From the NCBI GenBank assembly GCA_020721165.1, contig DYNG01000012.1:1-10868 (forward strand): a DNA stretch of 10,868 nt, given 5' to 3'. The notes below the pieces were generated by a model. It worked only from the letters and a program-made list of their open reading frames with translations. It did no database searches and was not told the DNA's origin. Below are positions 6,782-10,868 of this stretch, in pieces; positions within the stretch are counted from its first letter, which is position 1; each line of letters starts with the position of its first letter. Source of the DNA: Desulfocapsa sulfexigens. GTDB lineage: Bacteria; Desulfobacterota; Desulfobulbia; Desulfobulbales; Desulfocapsaceae. A program made the translations under genes and the position numbers.

Positions 6782-6789
6782 CAATGCCT

Positions 6790-7434
6790 GTGATTGGCGC
6801 TCATCAAAATAAATCTGTTGTCAGGGAGTATGTGGAGGCCATTGTGGTGGCTGTGCTGCTTGCTCTTTTTGTTCGTACCTTTATCGTTCAGGCCTTCAAG
6901 ATCCCTTCTGGTTCGATGTTGCCAACCCTGCAAATTGGCGATCATCTGCTGGTCAATAAATTCAGTTACGGGGTGAGGGTGCCGGCGCTGGGGAAGACGA
7001 TGATTTCACGACCTGGTCCAGCCAGCGGCGATGTGGTGGTGTTTCGCTTTCCGAAAAACCCTGACCTTGATTATATCAAGCGGGTGGTGGCTGTTGGAGG
7101 CGAGTCAATTGAGGTGAAAAATAAACAGGTTCTTGTCAATGGGAAGCAGGTGACAAGCCCCTACGCCCATTTTACCAGCAATGATATGATGAGCGCCAGC
7201 GGTGGGCCTCGCGACAATTTTGGGCCGGTCACGGTGCCGGTGGGGAAAATTTTTGTCATGGGAGATAACCGTGACAACAGTTATGACAGCCGGTTCTGGG
7301 GATTTGTGGATATTCGGGAAGTTCGTGGCAAAGCCCTGCTTATTTACTGGTCCTGGGATGTGGAGAAACCCCTTTTCTCTCTGGGGCGATTGACCTCCAT
7401 TCGCTGGGGTCGCCTTGGGGATCTGGTGCATTGA
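6790..7434 (+). CDS. lepB: Signal peptidase I
   Basis: Membrane-bound serine protease that removes signal peptides from exported proteins at the periplasmic face. From GTG at 6790 it has 214 residues. One N-terminal transmembrane helix spans about 13-33. Box B holds the nucleophile Ser42 in IPSGSMLPTL (38-47); the general base Lys97 is in DYIKRVVAVGG (94-104); box E is GDNRDNSYDSRFWG (158-171). All catalytic residues are present, so it should be active. In-frame ATGs lie at 6769 and 6784, but the strong AAGGAGG site (6775-6781) is inside the longest version and only two bases from the second ATG, while the GTG is eight bases away, the usual spacing; hence the GTG is preferred with moderate certainty. 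It is divergent from pilM. pyrB follows without an evident terminator, which suggests cotranscription. Substrates in this window include the AMIN-TPR protein. Confidence 0.96.
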   Translation: MIGAHQNKSVVREYVEAIVVAVLLALFVRTFIVQAFKIPSGSMLPTLQIGDHLLVNKFSYGVRVPALGKTMISRPGPASGDVVVFRFPKNPDLDYIKRVVAVGGESIEVKNKQVLVNGKQVTSPYAHFTSNDMMSASGGPRDNFGPVTVPVGKIFVMGDNRDNSYDSRFWGFVDIREVRGKALLIYWSWDVEKPLFSLGRLTSIRWGRLGDLVH

Positions 7435-7475
7435 TGATTGTTGTTCCCCCCTCTGCATGACTGGTGAGCGCAGAC

Positions 7476-8423
7476 ATGATGAATGAATATCGTTTTCAGC
7501 ATCGGCATCTTCTGGAGATGGGGCAGTTCTCTGTGGAGGATATTCGTTATATTCTGAACACGGCCCGTTCATTTAAAGAGATTGCTGGCCGTCCCATCAA
7601 GAAGGTCCCGACTCTGCGCGGCAAAACGATCATCAATTTTTTCTTCGAGCCCTCCACTCGCACCCGTCTTTCCTTTGAAATTGCCGCAAAGCGGATGAGC
7701 GCCGACACCTTTAATATTGCCGCCGCCACCAGTTCCGCCCAAAAAGGGGAGACCCTGATTGACACCGCCCGTAATCTGGAGGCGATGAGCCCTGATATCA
7801 TTATTATTCGCCATTCCAGTTCTGGCGCGCCCTTGCTGCTCTCGCAAAATGTCAACGCGGCTATCATCAATGCCGGTGATGGGATTCATGAGCATCCCAG
7901 CCAGGGACTGCTTGATCTGATGACCGTTAGGGAGCATAAAGGAAGGATCGAGGGCTTGACCGTGGCCATTATTGGGGATATTGCCCATAGCCGGGTGGCT
8001 CATTCGGATATTATCGGTTTTACGGCCATGGGGGCCAAGGTTCGGGTAGCCGGGCCGGCCTCGTTTATGCCGCCGATGATTGAATCCCTGGGGGCAACGG
8101 TCTGTGCCACTGCCGCTGAGGCGGTGGCCGGGGCTGATGTGGTGATGGCCTTGCGCATTCAACAGGAGCGACTGCACGACCCCTCGATACCCTCACTCCG
8201 CGAATATGCGTCGTTTTACGGGGTGAATCGAAAATTACTGGAACTGGCCCGCCGGGATGTACTGGTGATGCATCCCGGTCCCATCAATCGTGGGGTGGAG
8301 ATGAGCCCGGATGTGGCTGATGGCACCGGCTCCGTTATTCTCGATCAGGTCGCCAACGGCGTTGCCATTCGGATGGCCTTGTTATATCTGGTTATGGGCG
8401 GAGAAAAGGGTGGTCATGAGTAA
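7476..8423 (+). CDS. pyrB: Aspartate carbamoyltransferase catalytic subunit
   Basis: Catalyses carbamoyl phosphate + L-aspartate to N-carbamoyl-L-aspartate, the committed step of pyrimidine synthesis, in the cytosol. From ATG at 7476 it has 315 residues, normal for the catalytic chain. Visible motifs are FFEPSTRTRLSFE (56-68), the carbamoyl phosphate loop; Lys90 in SSAQKGET, the mobile loop that reaches a neighbouring active site; RHSS (112-115); HPSQ (140-143); Arg172; the RIQQER segment (227-232); and HPGPINRG (266-273). GGTGAG (7463-7468) seven bases upstream supports this ATG over an in-frame GTG at 7464, which has no such site. The gene begins 41 bases after lepB and overlaps pyrC by 8 bases. 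No pyrI lies nearby, so allosteric control of the E. coli type is not encoded here; a PyrB-PyrC complex, known in several bacteria, is possible. Confidence 0.98.
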   Translation: MMNEYRFQHRHLLEMGQFSVEDIRYILNTARSFKEIAGRPIKKVPTLRGKTIINFFFEPSTRTRLSFEIAAKRMSADTFNIAAATSSAQKGETLIDTARNLEAMSPDIIIIRHSSSGAPLLLSQNVNAAIINAGDGIHEHPSQGLLDLMTVREHKGRIEGLTVAIIGDIAHSRVAHSDIIGFTAMGAKVRVAGPASFMPPMIESLGATVCATAAEAVAGADVVMALRIQQERLHDPSIPSLREYASFYGVNRKLLELARRDVLVMHPGPINRGVEMSPDVADGTGSVILDQVANGVAIRMALLYLVMGGEKGGHE

Positions 8424-9693
8424 GACACAGATTATACAGAATGGCCGGATAATTGATCCAGTCAACGGGGTTGACCATTGTGATGATCTCTGGTTGCGGG
8501 ATGGCCGCATAATTGCCCCAGAGAGCGCCGCTCCCGCCGACGCGTTGTATTATGATGCCTGGGGAAAATGGGTGACGCCGGGCCTGATTGACATGCATGT
8601 TCATCTTCGTGAGCCGGGTGAAGAGTATAAGGAGACCATTGCCTCGGGCACACTGGCCGCCGCAGCCGGTGGTTTTACGGCGGTGGCCTGTATGCCCAAT
8701 ACCAAGCCGGTCAACGATACGGCGGCGGTGACTCGTTTTATTATAGAGCAGGCGAGTCAAGGAGCGGCCCGCGTTTATCCGGTGGGGGCGATCAGTAAGG
8801 GCAGCGGGGGCGTCGGTCTGGCTGAGTATGGTGAGCTCAAGGCGGCGGGGGTGGTGGCGGTCAGCGATGACGGCCAGCCGGTACTGGACAGTCAGCTCAT
8901 GCGCCGCGCCATGGAGTATGCCGCCGGTCATAATTTGCTGGTTATATCCCACGCGGAAGAATTGGCCCTCAGTCGCAATGGGGTGATGAATGAAGGGGTG
9001 GTCTCAACCCGTTTGGGGTTAAGAGGGATTCCGGTGGCGGCAGAGGCGATCATGGTCTATCGGGAACTGGCTCTGGCCGAGTTGACTGGTCATCATATTC
9101 ATATTGCCCATGTGAGCACCGCCGCCGCCACTGACCTTATTCGTCAGGCCAAAAAGCGGGGAGTGCGGGTGACGGCGGAGACCGCGCCGCACTATTTTTC
9201 GTTGACGGAGGAGGCGGTTGCTGGCTATGACACCAATGCCAAGATGAATCCGCCATTACGGACCGAGGCAGATCGGCAGGCGATTCGTCAGGGTTTGCAG
9301 GATGGAACTTTTGATGCCATCGCCACAGACCATGCCCCGCATTCGGTGCTGGAAAAACAGGTGGAATTTGACCGGGCGGCCAATGGCATTATTGGTCTGG
9401 AAACATCTTTGCCCTTAACCCTTGCCCTGGTTCGTGAAGGGGTGATAGAGGCGGCACGACTGGTGGAGCTGATGTCTGTGGCCCCGGCCCGTATTCTGGG
9501 CGTGCCGGGAGGCTCTCTGGCAATAGGCTCCATCGCTGACATCACCGTTATTGATCCAGAGCGTCGTTTTTGTTTTACGAAAGAAAAGATCGTTTCCAAA
9601 TCCAAAAATTCTCCCTTCCTGGATTGGGAACTGCAAGGAAAGGCTGTCTTAACGGTGTGTGGTGGTCGTATAACCCATAACGAGCTATCGTGA
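8416..9693 (+). CDS. pyrC: Dihydroorotase (type I, catalytically complete)
   Basis: Zinc amidohydrolase that cyclises N-carbamoyl-L-aspartate to L-dihydroorotate, the step after PyrB. From ATG at 8416 it has 425 residues, typical for type I dihydroorotase. Metal ligands and active-site residues are in place: His61 and His63 in DMHVHLREPG, Asp152 in VSDDGQP, His179 in ISHAEE, His232 in IAHVST and Asp305 in ATDHAPH. Substrate-binding Arg65 and Asn95 (MPNT) are present, and KSKNSPF (395-401) is the conserved C-terminal motif. Because the metal ligands are kept, this is not the inactive PyrC-prime type that only supports PyrB in some bacteria. The ATG lies inside the end of pyrB (8-base overlap), with AAGGGTGG just upstream, so the two are probably translationally coupled. 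An in-frame extension to 8311 lies wholly inside pyrB and is not credible as the start. Confidence 0.98.
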   Translation: MSKTQIIQNGRIIDPVNGVDHCDDLWLRDGRIIAPESAAPADALYYDAWGKWVTPGLIDMHVHLREPGEEYKETIASGTLAAAAGGFTAVACMPNTKPVNDTAAVTRFIIEQASQGAARVYPVGAISKGSGGVGLAEYGELKAAGVVAVSDDGQPVLDSQLMRRAMEYAAGHNLLVISHAEELALSRNGVMNEGVVSTRLGLRGIPVAAEAIMVYRELALAELTGHHIHIAHVSTAAATDLIRQAKKRGVRVTAETAPHYFSLTEEAVAGYDTNAKMNPPLRTEADRQAIRQGLQDGTFDAIATDHAPHSVLEKQVEFDRAANGIIGLETSLPLTLALVREGVIEAARLVELMSVAPARILGVPGGSLAIGSIADITVIDPERRFCFTKEKIVSKSKNSPFLDWELQGKAVLTVCGGRITHNELS

Positions 9694-9765
9694 TTTTATC
9701 CCCTTGAGCCTCCGGCAAAACGATCTTTTCACCCAAGTTCTTCGTTATGCTCAAATTCGATGAGT

Positions 9766-9798
9766 TGGGCAGAAGATTGAGTTGAGGCCCACCTTTTT
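9766..9798 (+). terminator. Possible weak terminator after pyrC
   Basis: TGGGC (9766-9770) and GCCCA (9787-9791) can pair across a 16-base loop, and TTTTT follows at 9794-9798. The stem is short and the loop long, so support is weak. The position, about 70 bases after pyrC and just before the convergent subunit D gene, is where a terminator is expected. Confidence 0.3.
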
Positions 9799-9820
9799 AT
9801 TTCCGAGTCCGTGAGCCGGG

Positions 9821-10444
9821 TTACCGCATATCCTTAAATCGTTTCAGGCGGAAATACTCCTCCCGCTCCCGTTCTCCAATATATTGGGACATCTTACGAA
9901 TATGGCCCGCCAGCTCTGGCAGGATTCGTTCTTCAAGTACCCTGAATTTTCGTGTCGTTTTTTGAATTTCTCGGCCAAGATTTTTCAGTTTATTCTCATC
10001 TCCGGCAATATCAAGCATCTGTTCAACCACCTGTTCAAACAGAAAAAACGATTCTTCAAGATGCGGGGTTGTGGGCAGAAAATCGTATTCTCGCTCTGCC
10101 ACTGGCCGTTTGATGGACTCCAGGAGCCTGGCGGTCTTATATTTGGCCCCCATCACATTTTTCACCTCAAGCGCTATCCCGGGATCATGCAGGTTCACAG
10201 CCGCCAAAGCCGAAAGAAACGGCGCTCCTTCCACTCCTCGGCTCACCGCCAGATTCTGCCGGCCTTGCCCATACAGCGCCATGATTTTTCTTCGTTTTTC
10301 AAGAAAAGGATGGGCCGAACTCAAAAATTCGACGATTAAGGCCTGGCGTCTGGCCTTGAGAATATTCATACTCCTGGCGATATTTTTTCTTTTTTCCTTC
10401 AACCGTAAAAGATTCGTGCGATTGGGATGCAGTGACTCCATCAT
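9821..10444 (-). CDS. atpD: V/A-type ATP synthase subunit D
   Basis: Central-stalk subunit that turns inside the A3B3 head and couples ATP turnover to ion movement through the membrane ring. From ATG at 10444 it has 207 residues, normal for the family. The N-terminus HPNRTNLLRLKEKRKNIARS (6-25) and the C-terminal helix RKFRVLEERILPEL (165-178) with EREREEYFRLKRFK (191-204) are the family signatures; both ends are long helices that form the coiled-coil rotor shaft. The ATG overlaps the subunit B stop (ATGA), indicating translational coupling. An upstream TTG at 10480 would add 12 residues inside subunit B and is unlikely. The symbol follows V-type naming (also ntpD) and must not be confused with the F-type beta subunit. 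It is the last gene of its operon in this window and converges on pyrC. Confidence 0.95.
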   Translation of the reverse strand: MMESLHPNRTNLLRLKEKRKNIARSMNILKARRQALIVEFLSSAHPFLEKRRKIMALYGQGRQNLAVSRGVEGAPFLSALAAVNLHDPGIALEVKNVMGAKYKTARLLESIKRPVAEREYDFLPTTPHLEESFFLFEQVVEQMLDIAGDENKLKNLGREIQKTTRKFRVLEERILPELAGHIRKMSQYIGEREREEYFRLKRFKDMR

Positions 10445-10868
10445 GATATGCTCAACCTGGAGAGCAGTTCTTTGCCGCAATCAAGGGTTTCTCCGATGGA
10501 TCGTCTCAGCCCCTGATGATGAACAAATTCGTGTTCAAACGAGTCGCAAAAATCAAGAAATTTTCGATCCCCCTCGCTCATGCCATCACGGCCGACAATG
10601 GCCGCAAGCCCTCGTAAATCACGGCCTCGCGCATAATATTTGTAGAGGTCGTTGGCAAGCTGGCGGTGATCTTTTCTGGTCATGCCGTCGCCAATGCCAT
10701 GCTGCATCAGTCGGGACAGGCTGGGTAGAATGTCAATGGGCGGATAGAGGCCCTGCTGATGCATCTCGCGGCTCAGAACAATCTGTCCCTCCGTGATATA
10801 GCCTGTGAGGTCGGGAATGGGATGGGTGATATCATCTTCAGGCATGGTGATCACCGGCAGCAGAGTGA
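10441..10868 (-). CDS. atpB: V/A-type ATP synthase subunit B (C-terminal part; N-terminus outside window)
   Basis: Non-catalytic head subunit of a V/A-type ATP synthase. Only the last 142 or so codons are visible; the frame stays open to the right edge, so an apparent GTG start at 10854 is internal. The visible part begins TLLPVITMPEDDITHPIPDL, continues with TGYITEGQIVLSRE and YPPIDILPSLSRLM, then the helical C-terminal domain, all typical for subunit B (THPIPDLTGYITEGQI is especially diagnostic). The P-loop-equivalent region lies outside the window. It overlaps subunit D by 4 bases. The B-D order is standard for bacterial and archaeal V/A-type operons, in which subunit A is expected upstream. 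Whether the enzyme pumps protons or sodium cannot be judged, because the membrane ring subunit is not here. Confidence 0.95.
   Translation of the reverse strand, partial: TLLPVITMPEDDITHPIPDLTGYITEGQIVLSREMHQQGLYPPIDILPSLSRLMQHGIGDGMTRKDHRQLANDLYKYYARGRDLRGLAAIVGRDGMSEGDRKFLDFCDSFEHEFVHHQGLRRSIGETLDCGKELLSRLSIS

Larger units (their letters stand above)
6417..6789. other. Divergent AT-rich intergenic regulatory region between pilM and lepB
   Basis: This 370-base stretch contains no convincing gene; an open frame at 6637-6945 on the minus strand overlaps lepB and has no family features. It holds, from left to right, a 16-base dyad (6467-6482), a minus-strand promoter candidate for pilM (6490-6519) with several A/T tracts upstream of it (about 6521-6550), an AT-rich inverted repeat followed by seven T (6636-6663), a second perfect inverted repeat (6664-6693) and the strong lepB ribosome binding site (6775-6781). 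A weak plus-strand promoter candidate overlaps the second repeat. Confidence 0.8.

Noticed and set aside
6637..6945. Minus-strand open frame of 102 codons in the pilM-lepB region
   Set aside because: It overlaps the lepB start antisense and its intergenic half encodes low-complexity Lys/Asn-rich sequence across the inverted repeats; no family resemblance or good start signal seen.
7452..7474. Small hairpin TCTGC/GCAGA around the pyrB ribosome binding site
   Set aside because: Only five base pairs with a 13-base loop; too weak to claim a pyrimidine-responsive switch, and no PyrR-type structure is visible.
7569..8177. 202-codon minus-strand open frame within pyrB
   Set aside because: Shadow of pyrB, which has all catalytic motifs.
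8311..8415. Upstream extension of PyrC
   Set aside because: It lies within pyrB in another frame; dihydroorotase normally begins near the MSKTQIIQNGRIIDP segment.
10071..10796. 241-codon plus-strand open frame
   Set aside because: Antisense to V-type subunits D and B, both with unmistakable signatures; product looks like random translation rich in Arg, Ser and Cys.

Overview
The window looks like chromosome from a diderm, anaerobe-type bacterium, most likely a Desulfobacterota (former Deltaproteobacteria) member of the Desulfobulbales kind. This rests on three things seen together: a pilMNOP cluster feeding an MshL-type secretin, PyrB/PyrC encoded as a coupled pair, and a V/A-type ATP synthase in a Gram-negative gene setting. 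The taxonomic call is an inference from gene content, not from a database match.

Left part (1 to about 6416, all minus strand): a type IV pilus assembly cluster, read from right to left as pilM, pilN, pilO, pilP, a gene for an AMIN + secretin-N0/STN + TPR protein, and an MshL-type lipoprotein secretin that runs off the left edge. PilM (cytoplasmic, actin-like), PilN and PilO (inner membrane) and PilP (periplasmic) form the alignment platform that joins the motor to the outer-membrane secretin. The unusual point is that the N-terminal half of a classic PilQ (AMIN plus N0/STN) is a separate protein with a TPR array attached, while the pore-forming secretin next to it is MshL-like and carries its own N-terminal domain. 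A bidirectional GC-rich hairpin lies between pilM and pilN and could lower expression of the distal genes.

Middle (6417 to about 6789): a divergent, very AT-rich intergenic region. On the minus strand it holds a good sigma-70-like promoter for pilM with a perfect -35 box, a nine-T run in the spacer, and a CRP/FNR-like dyad just after the predicted start point. Nearer lepB it holds two consecutive inverted repeats, each followed by T-rich sequence on the plus strand.

Right part, plus strand (about 6790 to 9693): lepB (signal peptidase I), pyrB (aspartate carbamoyltransferase catalytic chain) and pyrC (dihydroorotase). pyrB and pyrC overlap by 8 bases and catalyse consecutive steps of pyrimidine synthesis; all expected catalytic residues are visible. 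No regulatory-chain gene (pyrI) is present here.

Right edge, minus strand (9821 to 10868): the end of a V-type ATP synthase operon, with the C-terminal part of subunit B overlapping the complete subunit D gene by ATGA. It converges on pyrC. No tRNA, rRNA, CRISPR array, insertion sequence or phage gene was recognised.
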